Shown here in pieces: positions 1 through 8,483 of a stretch of 40,076 nt of DNA (position 1 is its first letter; every line of letters starts with the position of its first letter). Position numbers and translations under genes: made by a program. The notes beneath the pieces are model-generated. The model was not told where the DNA came from, ran no database searches, and was given only the letters and a program-made list of their open reading frames with translations. Source of the DNA: Nonomuraea cypriaca. GTDB taxonomy: Bacteria; Actinomycetota; Actinomycetes; Streptosporangiales; Streptosporangiaceae. The stretch spans positions 1 to 40,076 of the forward strand of contig NZ_JADOGI010000091.1 of the NCBI RefSeq assembly GCF_015645445.1, in the 5' to 3' direction.

Positions 1-1334
1 GGGATGGCGGGGAACGGGTTGTCGGGCAGGAGGATGATCCGGCGCGCCCGGGCGGCCTGGCCGGCGGCGTCCACGTGGAGGAGGGCGGCGCCGATCCCGG
101 CCGCGCCCACCATGTAGCTGGTGTCGGCCGTCACCTCGCCGGGACGCAGCCGGCGGTAGGCCTGGTACCACCGGTAGCCGTTCCCGTCGTGGTCGGTGGC
201 GCGGGCGATCAGGTCGGCGGCGAGCGTACGGGCGAACTTTAGGTGCGACTCCCGCCCGGTCGCCGCCCACAACCCGGTGAACAGCTCGATCAGCCCGGCC
301 GCGCCGCAGCACTGGCAGGCCACGTTCCAGTAGCCCTCGGTACGCCGGTGCGGCACCCCGCTCGCGACGATGCCGCGCGCCAGCCGCTCCACCCAGTCCA
401 GGTCCCCCGGGTCGCCCGCCACCCGGTAGAGCTCGTAGAACATCCTGGCCACCCCCGCCGAGCCCGAGCAGAACCCGAGATAGTGCAGGTCCCTGGCCTG
501 CGGCACGTGGTGCGGTACGGCCGCGCAGCCGCCGGTCACGACGCTGACCTCGCGGACGAAGTCGGCGCCGCTGCGGGCGGCGAACAGGAAACGCTCATCG
601 CCCGTGGCGCCGTACAGGCGGGCGAGCAGGAACGCGGTGCCGGCCGTACCGGCGAGGAAGCCGGGTGTGACGGCGTCGACCGGCAGGCCGGCGCAGTCGC
701 CGAAGCGGTGCCCGGGAACGGGGAGCCTGGCGATGCGCATGCCCGCCTCGGCCGCCGCCTCCGCGTACGCGGGCACGCCGAAGTGGGCGGCCGAGCGCAG
801 CAGCCCGAGGATGATGCCGCCCTCGCCGCGCTGCGCGGGATCACGTGACCACTGCACGCCCTCCCCGCGCGACCCCACGCCCCTTCCCGAGGGCCCGTCC
901 GTCCGGCCCCGGTGGACGATCAGGTCGGCGATGGCCATGGCCTCCGCCTCGAACCGGTCCTCGTCCAGCGCCCAGCCGGCCTCCATGAGCGCGACCATCG
1001 TGCCGGTCAGCCCGTGGTAGAGCGTGAGGTCGTCCTGCTCCCGCCAGGTGGCGGCGAGCCGCCGCGCCCCGGCCCGGGCATCCTCCAGGTACGCCTCGTG
1101 ACCGCTCGCGGCGGCCAGTTCGAGGAAGAACAGGACGATGCCCGCGGCCCCCGAGTAGAGGGACCACGGCTCAGGGGTCACCGCCGACGCGCCGCGCGGA
1201 TCGGGGTTGGCCAGCCAGCGTCTTCCGTGCTCGTCGTCGGCCGCGGCGGAGCGGATCCACCGCCCCGCCCGCAGGGCGGCGGTCAGCGGCGAATCGGCAC
1301 GGGCGCTCGATGGGCGGATCCTGTCCAGGCTCAC
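1..1334 (-). CDS. LanC-like lanthionine synthetase C family protein (3' end outside window)
   Basis: The minus frame is open from a GTG at 1334 to the left edge (444 codons), so the C-terminus is missing. Repeated glycine motifs mark the alpha/alpha toroid of LanC cyclases: LYHGLTGT, GFLAGTAGT, GFCSGSAG, CCGAAG and MVGAAG. LanC enzymes use a zinc ion to add Cys thiols to dehydroamino acids. The zinc ligands here would be Cys289 and the adjacent pair Cys342-Cys343 (bases 303-311); NisC instead has Cys, Cys, His. The same Cys-Cys-Gly signature is known from ProcM-type synthetases. No dehydratase or precursor peptide gene is visible, so a real lanthipeptide role is unproven. It could equally be an orphan LanC-like protein. 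The gene lies downstream of, and parallel to, the kinase gene but appears to have its own promoter. Confidence 0.85.
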   Translation of the reverse strand, partial: MSLDRIRPSSARADSPLTAALRAGRWIRSAAADDEHGRRWLANPDPRGASAVTPEPWSLYSGAAGIVLFFLELAAASGHEAYLEDARAGARRLAATWREQDDLTLYHGLTGTMVALMEAGWALDEDRFEAEAMAIADLIVHRGRTDGPSGRGVGSRGEGVQWSRDPAQRGEGGIILGLLRSAAHFGVPAYAEAAAEAGMRIARLPVPGHRFGDCAGLPVDAVTPGFLAGTAGTAFLLARLYGATGDERFLFAARSGADFVREVSVVTGGCAAVPHHVPQARDLHYLGFCSGSAGVARMFYELYRVAGDPGDLDWVERLARGIVASGVPHRRTEGYWNVACQCCGAAGLIELFTGLWAATGRESHLKFARTLAADLIARATDHDGNGYRWYQAYRRLRPGEVTADTSYMVGAAGIGAALLHVDAAGQAARARRIILLPDNPFPAI

Positions 1335-1346
1335 GACCGCATTATC
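1332..1346 (-). promoter_or_regulatory. Leaderless-type -10 element before the LanC-like gene
   Basis: On the minus strand a GATAAT hexamer (1341-1346) ends six bases before the GTG start (1332-1334). Transcription would therefore begin at or next to the start codon. No Shine-Dalgarno sequence precedes the GTG. The out-of-frame ATG overlapping the hexamer runs into a TGA two codons later. The -35 region is weak (roughly CTGATT at 17 bp). Leaderless mRNAs are common in actinobacteria; the promoter itself is inferred. Confidence 0.45.
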
Positions 1347-1507
1347 CCACAACTTGGTAGGAAAATCAGGTTGGCGACAACGAGGCGCTGAAGCTCTCGA
1401 AAACGAGGTGCTCAAGCTCTAGTGAATCACCCCAGCCCACTGCTCAACCCCAGCGTCCACGGGGGGCGCGCGCATCTGGTCGTGGCACGGCTCCCGGACG
1501 AAGATCG

Positions 1508-4486
1508 TCAAGGCTCGCCGAGGCGGGTGCCGCCATCCGTGGAAGAGGTGCCGTTCATCCAGGCCGGCGGTGTGCCGAGCAGCTCCTCCAGCTCGGCGAG
1601 CGCCCCGTGGTCGGCGGCGCCCGCGCGCGCCAGGTCCTCCACGCGCCGGCACAGGTCGGCCTCGCGAGCGGCTCCCACGGTCGCGCACGCACCACTGAGC
1701 CGGTGCGCGAGGGCCGCCGTCGCCGTCAGGTCGCCCGCCCGCGCCGCCGCGCTGAGCTCCTCGTACGCCGGCCCGGCCGTCGCCAGGTACACCTGCGCGA
1801 TCTCCGTCAGCGCCTCGGGCGACAGGCCCGCCAGCTCGGGCGGCAGGCCGGAGGAGGCCGCCCACGCCGGGATCCTGGCCAGCACGCGCGCCCAGTCCAC
1901 CGGCTTGGCCAGGTGGTCGTCCATGCCCGCCTCCAGGCACCGGATCCGGTCGTCCGGCATCGCCGCCGCTGTCATCGCGACGATGGGGGTGTGCGCCTCC
2001 TCCCGCCTCCTGATCTCCTCGGTCGCGGCCAGGCCGTCGAGCACGGGCAGCTGGCAGTCCATGAACACCAGGTCGTAGCGGCCGGCCAGCACGGCGCGCA
2101 CGGCCTGCTCGCCGTCGTCCACCGTCACGACCTCGTGCCCGGCCCGGCGCAGGACGAGCGTCGCCACCTGCCTGCTGACCTCGTCGTCCTCGGCCACCAG
2201 GATGCGCGCCCCCGTGACCGTGCCAGGGACCTGCACGCGCTCGCGCGGTTCGCCGGGGCACTCGCCGGTGCTCAGGGCGTTCTCCACGGCGGCGATCAGG
2301 CGCCGGCGGCTGAGCGGCCGGGTGATCGACTGCACGGTGCGCTCCCCCGCGGCGACCGGCCAGGCGAAGCCCGCGCGGCCCGGCGTCACGACCACGATGA
2401 CGCTGGTGGCCTGGAGCGCCGGGTCGGTGAGCACGGCGTGCGCGAGCGAGCGGGCAACACCGCCGTCCGGGCCGCCGTTCGCGCCGCCACCCGGGCCGCC
2501 ACCCGGGCCGCCACCCGGGCCGCCGTTCGCGTCGACCCCGAGGTCCGCCCCGAGGCCCGGCCCCGTGTCCGCGGGGGCGCCGAGGTCGAGGGCGACGACG
2601 GCCAGCTCGTACGGCCGTCCGCCGGCCGCGGCGGCGTGCAGGAGAGCGAGGGCGGACTCCCCCTCCCTGGTCTCCTCCACGTCGAGACCCGCGCCCGCCA
2701 GGAACCGGGAGGCCAGCCCGCGATCCTCCGGCCGCGGGTCGGCGACGAGAGCGCGCCGCCCCTCCAGCGCCTCCACCACCGGCTCCGGCCAGGCCAGCAC
2801 CTCCACAGGGAGCGTGACCCAGAACCGGCTGCCCACACCCTCCACGCTGTCCAGCCCGATCTGCCCGCCCATGAGCTCGACGAGCTGCCTGCCGATGGCC
2901 AGCCCCAGGCCGCTCCCGCCGGTCCTGCGCGTGATGGGCGAGTCGACCTGGCGGAAGACGCCGAACACCCGCTCGCGGTCGTCCTGGCCGACCCCGACCC
3001 CGGTGTCGGCCACGGCGAACCTGAGGACCACCCGCGACTGGTCCGGCTCGCCCTCGTCGAGGGTGACGTACAGGTCGACGCCGCCCTGGACGGTGAACTT
3101 CAGCGCGTTGCCGACCAGGTTCGTCAGGACCTGGCGCAGCCGGGCCGGGTCGCCGGACAGCTGCCGTGGCACGTCCTCGTCGAGCCGCAGTGTGAGCCAG
3201 AGCCCCTGCCGGTAGGCGAGCGGCGCGAACGGCGCGACCACCTCGTCGCACAGCCGCGGCAGGTCGAACGGCACGGCGTCCACCTGCAGATGTCCCGCCT
3301 CGATCCTGGACAGGTCGAGGAAGTCGTCGAGCAGGCGCAGCACGTTCCTGGCCGACGCCTCACCCGTGGTCGCGTAGTGGCGCTGCTCATCGTCCAGCCG
3401 GGTGCCCATGAGGAGGGAGTTCATGCCGAGCACGCCGTTGATCGGGGTGCGGATCTCATGGCTGATCTTGGCCACGAACTCGGACTTCGCGCGCGAGGCG
3501 CTGACCGCCTGGTCCCTGGCGTCCGACAGCTCGGCCGCGTACCTCGACAGCGTGGCCTGCGCGCGGCGGCGGCCACGGGTGGCGTGGATCTGCAGGCCCA
3601 GGCCGATGAGGATGAGCAGGGCCAGGACGACGGCGACGGTGAGCACGTTCGTCCTGAGCCGCTCGGCGGAGGCCAGCGCCGTGGCGGCGGACACCTCGGC
3701 GGTGACCGTCCAGCCGATGCCGGGGATCGGCTCGGACGCCGACAGCACCTGGCCGTCGACGCCGTGGAACGGACCGTCCCAGGTACGCCCGGCGAGCGCG
3801 GCGTCCACGCGGGGGTCCTCGCGCAGCGAGGTGAGGGCGTACAGCTTCCTGCCGGGGTCGGCGACGAGCACGCCGGCCTGGTCGGTGATCAGCAACCGGA
3901 TGTGCTGCGCCTCGGCGGCCTGCTCGGCGAACGTCTGGATGGCGTCCAGGCTGTAGACCACCGTGAGGATGCCGAGCATCCGCTCGCCGTCCTCGCTGGG
4001 GATGGGCGCGGCCACCGCGACGGCCCTGGACACGCCGAGCATGGTCGGCGTGTACGCCTGCGAGACGTGCGCCTGCCGCCGGTCGCGCACGGCGCGATAC
4101 CAGTCGCTGTTGGCGATGTCCAGCGGCAGCCCGCTCGGCGGCTCCGCGCCCAGCGTGGTGCCGTCCGGCGAGATGAACAGCAGCCCGCTGACGCCGTCGC
4201 GCATCCGCTTCAGCTCGCCGAGGTGGCCGCGCAGGGCCTCGGGGGTGGTCTCGCCGACGGACGCGCGTACGCCGGGCCGCTGCGCGAACGCGGTGACGAG
4301 TTGCTTCAGCGAGTCCATCTGCTGCTCCACCACGACCCGGCTCACCGACGCGGTGGTCCTGACCCGGTCACCGACCTCCGCTCGCACGGTCTGGTCCGAC
4401 AGCGAGATACTCGAGGACGTGAGCAGTGCCAGGGGAAGCAGACCGAGCAGCGTCCACAGGGCCGTCACCGCGAGCAGCCATCTCAC
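1508..4486 (-). CDS. Hybrid sensor histidine kinase (sensor-HisKA-HATPase-pseudoreceiver-receiver-Hpt)
   Basis: This 992-residue membrane kinase carries a whole phosphorelay. Numbering from the GTG, a first membrane helix (about 3-23) is followed by an extracytoplasmic Cache-like sensor domain to about 275 and a second helix (about 281-300). HisKA has the phospho-His in SHEIRTP (His343). HATPase shows NLVGNALKF, DTGVGVG and GGSGLGL. A degenerate receiver (about 575-735) contains a glycine-rich insertion. A canonical receiver (AEDDE, Asp810 in FMDCQLP, Lys861) and a C-terminal Hpt domain with AHRLSG (His928) follow. The GTG at 4486 has a GGGGGAGG ribosome site 10 bases upstream. Upstream in-frame ATG 4564 and TTG 4573 are possible starts but lack one. 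The gene is divergent from the response regulator at 4644, its likely partner. The ligand is unknown. Confidence 0.92.
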   Translation of the reverse strand: MRWLLAVTALWTLLGLLPLALLTSSSISLSDQTVRAEVGDRVRTTASVSRVVVEQQMDSLKQLVTAFAQRPGVRASVGETTPEALRGHLGELKRMRDGVSGLLFISPDGTTLGAEPPSGLPLDIANSDWYRAVRDRRQAHVSQAYTPTMLGVSRAVAVAAPIPSEDGERMLGILTVVYSLDAIQTFAEQAAEAQHIRLLITDQAGVLVADPGRKLYALTSLREDPRVDAALAGRTWDGPFHGVDGQVLSASEPIPGIGWTVTAEVSAATALASAERLRTNVLTVAVVLALLILIGLGLQIHATRGRRRAQATLSRYAAELSDARDQAVSASRAKSEFVAKISHEIRTPINGVLGMNSLLMGTRLDDEQRHYATTGEASARNVLRLLDDFLDLSRIEAGHLQVDAVPFDLPRLCDEVVAPFAPLAYRQGLWLTLRLDEDVPRQLSGDPARLRQVLTNLVGNALKFTVQGGVDLYVTLDEGEPDQSRVVLRFAVADTGVGVGQDDRERVFGVFRQVDSPITRRTGGSGLGLAIGRQLVELMGGQIGLDSVEGVGSRFWVTLPVEVLAWPEPVVEALEGRRALVADPRPEDRGLASRFLAGAGLDVEETREGESALALLHAAAAGGRPYELAVVALDLGAPADTGPGLGADLGVDANGGPGGGPGGGPGGGANGGPDGGVARSLAHAVLTDPALQATSVIVVVTPGRAGFAWPVAAGERTVQSITRPLSRRRLIAAVENALSTGECPGEPRERVQVPGTVTGARILVAEDDEVSRQVATLVLRRAGHEVVTVDDGEQAVRAVLAGRYDLVFMDCQLPVLDGLAATEEIRRREEAHTPIVAMTAAAMPDDRIRCLEAGMDDHLAKPVDWARVLARIPAWAASSGLPPELAGLSPEALTEIAQVYLATAGPAYEELSAAARAGDLTATAALAHRLSGACATVGAAREADLCRRVEDLARAGAADHGALAELEELLGTPPAWMNGTSSTDGGTRLGEP
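2484..2519. repeat. Three perfect 12-bp tandem repeats inside the kinase gene
   Basis: The unit CCGCCACCCGGG occurs three times without a mismatch. It is flanked on both sides by copies of GGGCCGCCGTTCGCG. On the coding strand it encodes repeated Gly-Gly-Gly-Pro in the loop of the first, degenerate receiver domain. Each unit is four codons, so a change in copy number would keep the reading frame. Confidence 0.9.
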
Positions 4487-4643
4487 CGGCGTCCGTCCTC
4501 CCCCTTGTCGCCCGCGGAACAGCGTAGGAGGAAACAGACGTGTACGGCGGATCTCCGTGAGCATAACGAGCAAAAGGCGATCATCATTCGCCGAACCTGC
4601 TTAGGCTGCATTGATCCCTGCCAGCCGGACGAGGAGTGTGGCG

Positions 4644-5330
4644 GTGCCTGAGCCCCGGGACATCACCGTTCTCATCGTGGACGACGACCCGGTCGTCACC
4701 GCCGCCCTGCACGCGCAGGTGAACCGGGTGCTGGGGTTCAGGGTGGTGGGCATCGCGCACACGGGCCTCGCGGCGCTGGCCGCGGCCGCCCGGTTCGCCC
4801 CCCGGCTGGTGCTGCTCGACCTGCACTTACCCGACATGCCCGGACTGGAGGTGGCGCACCGGCTGCGCCGGCCCGAGCAGCCGCCCGCCGACATCATCGT
4901 GATCTCGGGGCGCAAGGAGTCGGCGGCGGTACGCGCGGCCATGCAGCGCGGCGCCCTCTACTACCTGGTCAAGCCGACCAGGGCCGGGACACTTGAGCAG
5001 ACGCTGCTGCGTTACGCCGCCACGGCCGAGCAGTTGGAGGACGGCGGCCGGTTCGCCGAGCAGCAGGAGATCGACCGGATCTTCCGCTCGCTCCACCTCG
5101 ATCCCGCGGTACGGCCGAAGAGCATCTCCGCGGCCACCGAGCAGGCGGTGCTCGACGCGCTGTCCGACGTCGCCGACGACGTGTCGGCGCACGAGCTGGC
5201 CGCGATGATCGGCGTCAGCCGCGCCACCGCCCGCCGCTACCTGGAGCACCTCACCGAGCGCGGGCTGCTGGAGGGCCGGCCGAGATACGGGCCCACCGGG
5301 CGCCCCCAGCACCGGTATCGCGTACGGTGA
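4644..5330 (+). CDS. Response regulator, CitB/DcuR type
   Basis: The product has 228 residues. The N-terminal receiver (about 1-120) shows the acidic pair in VDDD, the phospho-Asp in VLLDLHLPDMPG, and the conserved Thr/Ser and Lys positions (VISG, LVKPT). The C-terminal half (about 155-225) is a winged-helix HTH (ELAAMIGVSRATARRYLEHL) as in CitB/DcuR regulators of dicarboxylate and citrate uptake. The GTG at 4644 is chosen because GAGGAG lies 7 bases upstream; an in-frame TTG at 4611 has no such site. The gene diverges from the hybrid kinase, and its stop overlaps the start of a binding-protein gene. It may therefore control the uptake operon that follows. Codon 62 (4827-4829) is the rare leucine codon TTA. 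Confidence 0.9.
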   Translation: MPEPRDITVLIVDDDPVVTAALHAQVNRVLGFRVVGIAHTGLAALAAAARFAPRLVLLDLHLPDMPGLEVAHRLRRPEQPPADIIVISGRKESAAVRAAMQRGALYYLVKPTRAGTLEQTLLRYAATAEQLEDGGRFAEQQEIDRIFRSLHLDPAVRPKSISAATEQAVLDALSDVADDVSAHELAAMIGVSRATARRYLEHLTERGLLEGRPRYGPTGRPQHRYRVR

Positions 5331-6154
5331 CCGGGCTCAGGGCGCTGCTCGCGCTCCTGCTGTGCCTCGTGCCGGTGGGCTGCGGCACGTCCGATCCCTT
5401 CCCCGAGGGCTCGACCATGGCGAGGATCAGGGAGCGCGGCACCCTGATCGTGGGCATCAAGTTCGACCAGCCGATGTTCGGCTACAAGGATCCGGCCAGC
5501 GGGCGGATCACCGGCTTCGACGCGGAGATGGCCCGGCTGGTGGCCAGGGACCTCACCGGCAGCGAGCGCAACATCCGCTTCGTCGAGACCGTGTCGCGCG
5601 AGCGGGAGAACTTCCTCGCCCAGGGCGTGGTCGACATGGTCATCGCCACCTACTCGATCACTGAGGCCCGCGCCAGGCTGGTCGGCTTCACCGACCCGTA
5701 TTACTACGCCTGGCAGGATCTGCTGGTCAGGGCCGGTGACACGAGCGTCGACGACCTGTCGGACCTGGACGGCAAGAACGTGTGCACGGCCAAGGGCTCG
5801 ACCTCCGTCGACCGGCTGCGCACCACCGCGCCCGGCGCGGTCCTGGAGATCGTGGACGCCTACAGCGTGTGCGTGCCGGCGCTGCTGTCCGGGCGCGTCG
5901 ACGCCATCAGCACCGACGACACGATCCTGCGCGGCATGCAGGCCCAGAATCCCGGCGCGGTACGGCTGGTCGGCAAGCCGTTCGCGCGCGAGCCGTACGG
6001 GATGGGGGTCCACAGGACGGACACGGCCTTCCGCGACCACCTCAACGGCCTGATCGCCCGCTGGCTGCGCGACGGGCAGTGGGACCGGGCCTTCATGGGC
6101 ACGATCGGGGTCTCCGGCGCCGCCCCGGACCAGTCCAAGCCCGCCAATCGCTGA
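5327..6154 (+). CDS. Amino-acid ABC transporter solute-binding lipoprotein (family 3)
   Basis: The product has 275 residues and starts at a GTG that overlaps the regulator stop (GTGA), so translation of the two is probably coupled. A hydrophobic signal ends at Cys19 in LVPVGC, a somewhat atypical lipobox with Pro at -3. The family-3 binding fold for polar or acidic amino acids follows: GFDAEMARLVARDL, VDMVIATYSITEAR and KGSTSVDRL. Two later cysteines (NVCTAKG and YSVCVPA) match a disulfide pair also present in the second binding protein at 6982-7809, of which this is a clear paralogue. It could deliver ligand to the same permeases or present ligand to the neighbouring kinase; the sequence cannot decide. 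Confidence 0.88.
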   Translation: MTGLRALLALLLCLVPVGCGTSDPFPEGSTMARIRERGTLIVGIKFDQPMFGYKDPASGRITGFDAEMARLVARDLTGSERNIRFVETVSRERENFLAQGVVDMVIATYSITEARARLVGFTDPYYYAWQDLLVRAGDTSVDDLSDLDGKNVCTAKGSTSVDRLRTTAPGAVLEIVDAYSVCVPALLSGRVDAISTDDTILRGMQAQNPGAVRLVGKPFAREPYGMGVHRTDTAFRDHLNGLIARWLRDGQWDRAFMGTIGVSGAAPDQSKPANR

Positions 6155-6235
6155 GCAGAACGCGCACAAGCCCGTCACGGAAACCCGCGGCTCCTACGGT
6201 TACGCCAACGCTGACCGACACAAGGAGCGTGACGC

Positions 6236-6973
6236 ATGGCCGACCTCATCGTCCTGGACCGGGTCAACAAGCGCTTCGGCGACCATCATGTGCTCAGGGA
6301 CGTGGACCTGAGCGTCAAGCAGGGCGAGGTCGTCGTCATCATCGGCCCCTCGGGGGCGGGCAAGTCGACGCTGTGCCGCGCGATCAACCGGCTGGAGACC
6401 ATCGACTCCGGCACGATCAGCGTGGACGGCACGCCGCTGCCCGCCGAAGGGCGGGAGCTCGCCCGGCTGCGCGCCGAGGTGGGCATGGTCTTCCAGTCGT
6501 TCAACCTCTTCTCCCACAAGACCGTCCTGAACAACGTCGTCCTGGGGCAGGTCCACGTGCTGAAGCGGCCCAGGGACGCGGCCGTGCGCAAGGCCCGTGA
6601 GCTGCTCGACCGGGTCGGCATCGGCGGCCAGGCGGACAAGTTCCCCGCGCAGTTGTCCGGCGGGCAGCAGCAGCGGGTGGCGATCGCCCGCGCGCTGGCC
6701 ATGGACCCGAAGGTCATCCTGTTCGACGAGCCGACCTCGGCGCTCGACCCGGAGATGGTCAACGAGGTGCTCGACGTGATGACCTCGCTCGCCCGCGACG
6801 GCATGACCATGGTCGTCGTCACCCACGAGATGGGCTTCGCCCGGCGGGCGGCCGACCGGGTGGTGTTCATGGCCGACGGCGAGATCGTCGAGCAGAGCTC
6901 GCCCGACGCCTTCTTCTGCGCTCCGGACAGCCAGCGGGCCAAGTCCTTCCTCGCCAAGATCCTCACTCACTAA
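6236..6973 (+). CDS. gluA: Polar amino-acid (glutamate-type) ABC transporter ATPase
   Basis: This 245-residue ATPase is complete. It has Walker A GPSGAGKST, the Q-loop in VFQSFNLFSHKT, signature LSGGQQQRVAIARAL, Walker B VILFDEPTSALD and the switch His in VVVTHEMGFA. It is close to the GlnQ/GluA group, which energises import of glutamate, glutamine or similar amino acids. An AAGGAG site precedes the ATG. An 82-bp gap separates it from the first binding-protein gene; I see no convincing promoter there. The second binding-protein gene begins 8 bp downstream and its ribosome site overlaps this stop codon (TAAGGAG), so the transporter genes are co-expressed. Confidence 0.95.
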   Translation: MADLIVLDRVNKRFGDHHVLRDVDLSVKQGEVVVIIGPSGAGKSTLCRAINRLETIDSGTISVDGTPLPAEGRELARLRAEVGMVFQSFNLFSHKTVLNNVVLGQVHVLKRPRDAAVRKARELLDRVGIGGQADKFPAQLSGGQQQRVAIARALAMDPKVILFDEPTSALDPEMVNEVLDVMTSLARDGMTMVVVTHEMGFARRAADRVVFMADGEIVEQSSPDAFFCAPDSQRAKSFLAKILTH

Positions 6974-6981
6974 GGAGTGTC

Positions 6982-7809
6982 ATGTTCGGCAGATCCCTCT
7001 TCGCCGTGTTCGCCGTGCTGGCCGTGACCACCGCCTGCGGCGGCGGCCAGGAGAGCTACGCCTCCATCGTGGACAAGGCCAAGAACGACAAGAAGCTGGT
7101 GATCGGCGTGAAGGCCGACCAGCCGGGTCTCGGGCTGCGCACGCCCGACGGCAGCTTCGCCGGCTTCGACATCGAGGTCGCCACGTACGTGGCCGGGCAG
7201 CTCGGGGTCGAGGCGAAGGACATCACGTTCAAGGAGACCGTGTCGGCCAACCGCGAGGCGTTCATCGAGCAGGGCCAGGTGGACATGGTGGTGGCGACGT
7301 ACTCCATCACCGACGCCAGGAAGCAGAAGGTGTCCTTCGCCGGGCCGTACTTCGTGGCCGGGCAGGACCTGCTGGTACGGGCCGATGACGCCGCGCTGAC
7401 CGGGCCTGAGACGCTCAACGGCAAGAAGCTGTGCTCGGTCGCCGGCTCGACCCCGGCGCAGAAGGTCAAGACGGAGTACGCCAACGAGGTGCAGCTCCAG
7501 GAGGAGCGTACGTACTCGTCGTGCGTGGACCGGGTGCTCGGCGGCCAGCTCGACGCCCTCACCACCGACAACGTCATCCTGGCCGGCTACGCCGCGCAGC
7601 ACGGCGGCAAGCTCAAGGTGGTCGGCAAGCCGTTCAGCACCGAGAAGTACGGCATCGGGCTGAAGAAGGACGACACGGCCGGGCGCAAGGCGGTCAACGA
7701 CGCGCTGGAGAAGATGTTCTCCGACGGGAGCTGGACCAAGGCGCTGCAGGCCAGCGTCGGCGCCTCCGGCTTCGCCCTGCCGCAGGCCCCCCAGCTGGAG
7801 CGGTACTGA
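6982..7809 (+). CDS. gluB: Glutamate-type ABC transporter solute-binding lipoprotein
   Basis: The product has 275 residues with a lipoprotein signal ending at Cys19 (VTTAC). It has the family-3 amino-acid binding fold: GFDIEVATYVAGQL, VDMVVATYSITDARK, GSTPAQKVKTEY, and a C-terminal YGIGLKKDD segment. Two mature-protein cysteines (KLCSVAG and YSSCVDR) probably form a disulfide. Its position between the ATPase and two permeases matches the gluABCD arrangement of Corynebacterium, hence the symbol. The substrate (glutamate, aspartate or a relative) is inferred from the family. Confidence 0.92.
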   Translation: MFGRSLFAVFAVLAVTTACGGGQESYASIVDKAKNDKKLVIGVKADQPGLGLRTPDGSFAGFDIEVATYVAGQLGVEAKDITFKETVSANREAFIEQGQVDMVVATYSITDARKQKVSFAGPYFVAGQDLLVRADDAALTGPETLNGKKLCSVAGSTPAQKVKTEYANEVQLQEERTYSSCVDRVLGGQLDALTTDNVILAGYAAQHGGKLKVVGKPFSTEKYGIGLKKDDTAGRKAVNDALEKMFSDGSWTKALQASVGASGFALPQAPQLERY

Positions 7810-7814
7810 TCGGC

Positions 7815-8483
7815 ATGGAGGCGCTGCTGATCGAGGGTGACACGATCCTGGTCGCCTTCTGGATGACGATCAGGCTGACCGCGGTCAGCGCGCTCGGCTC
7901 CCTGGTGCTGGGCACGCTCCTGACCGCCATGCGGGTCGCGCCGCTGGCCTCCCTGCGCGGGGCCGCGAGCTGTTACGTGTCCGTGGCCCGCAACACGCCG
8001 CTCACGCTGGTGCTGCTGTTCACCGGCCTCGGCGTCGGGGCGAACCTGGGCGTGGAACTGTCCGACGACATCGCGACCAACAACTTCTGGCTCGCCGCCA
8101 TCGGGCTGACCGCGTACACCTCGGCGTTCGTCTGCGAGGCGCTGCGCTCCGGGCTCAACACGGTGCCGGTCGGCCAGGCGGAGGCGGCCAGGTCGCTGGG
8201 GCTCGGCTTCGTCAAGGCGCTCGCGCTGATCACGTTGCCGCAGGCGTTCCGCGCGGTCGTGGCGCCGCTGGGCAGCATCCTGATCGCGCTGACCAAGAAC
8301 ACCACGATCGCGCTCGTGGTGGGCGTGAGTGAGGCGTCGGTGCGGATGCGCGAGATGATCGAGACGTACGGAGACCAGGTCATCGAGATCTTCTTCGGCT
8401 TCGCGGCCGGGTTCGTGCTGCTGTGCCTGCCGATGGGGCTGCTGTTCGGCTGGCTGTCGCGGCGGCTGGCGGTGGCGCGATGA
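7815..8483 (+). CDS. gluC: Glutamate-type ABC transporter permease 1
   Basis: The product is a 222-residue membrane protein of the HisM/GluC type, the usual length for this family, with about five helices. The EAA loop that docks on the ATPase is readable as GQAEAARSLGLGF followed by LITLPQAFR. The early segment ARNTPLTLVLLF is typical of polar amino-acid permeases. The ATG at 7815 lies 5 bp after the gluB stop, and the open frame upstream of it is not membrane-like. The 3' end overlaps the next permease by ATGA, implying coupled translation and a heterodimeric channel. Confidence 0.93.
   Translation: MEALLIEGDTILVAFWMTIRLTAVSALGSLVLGTLLTAMRVAPLASLRGAASCYVSVARNTPLTLVLLFTGLGVGANLGVELSDDIATNNFWLAAIGLTAYTSAFVCEALRSGLNTVPVGQAEAARSLGLGFVKALALITLPQAFRAVVAPLGSILIALTKNTTIALVVGVSEASVRMREMIETYGDQVIEIFFGFAAGFVLLCLPMGLLFGWLSRRLAVAR

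Noticed and set aside
2484..2519. Tandem repeats as a possible CRISPR or mobile-element footprint
   Set aside because: Units of 12 bp without spacers, in frame inside a coding loop, fit a protein repeat and not a CRISPR array or target-site duplication.
4602..4607. TAGGCT as the -10 of the response-regulator promoter
   Set aside because: No acceptable -35 is found at 16-19 bp spacing, so the promoter cannot be placed from sequence alone.
1607..4651. Long open plus-strand frame opposite the histidine kinase
   Set aside because: It is antisense to a kinase with all catalytic motifs. Its translation is Arg/Gly/Ala-rich with no recognisable fold. Long shadow frames are expected in DNA this GC-rich.
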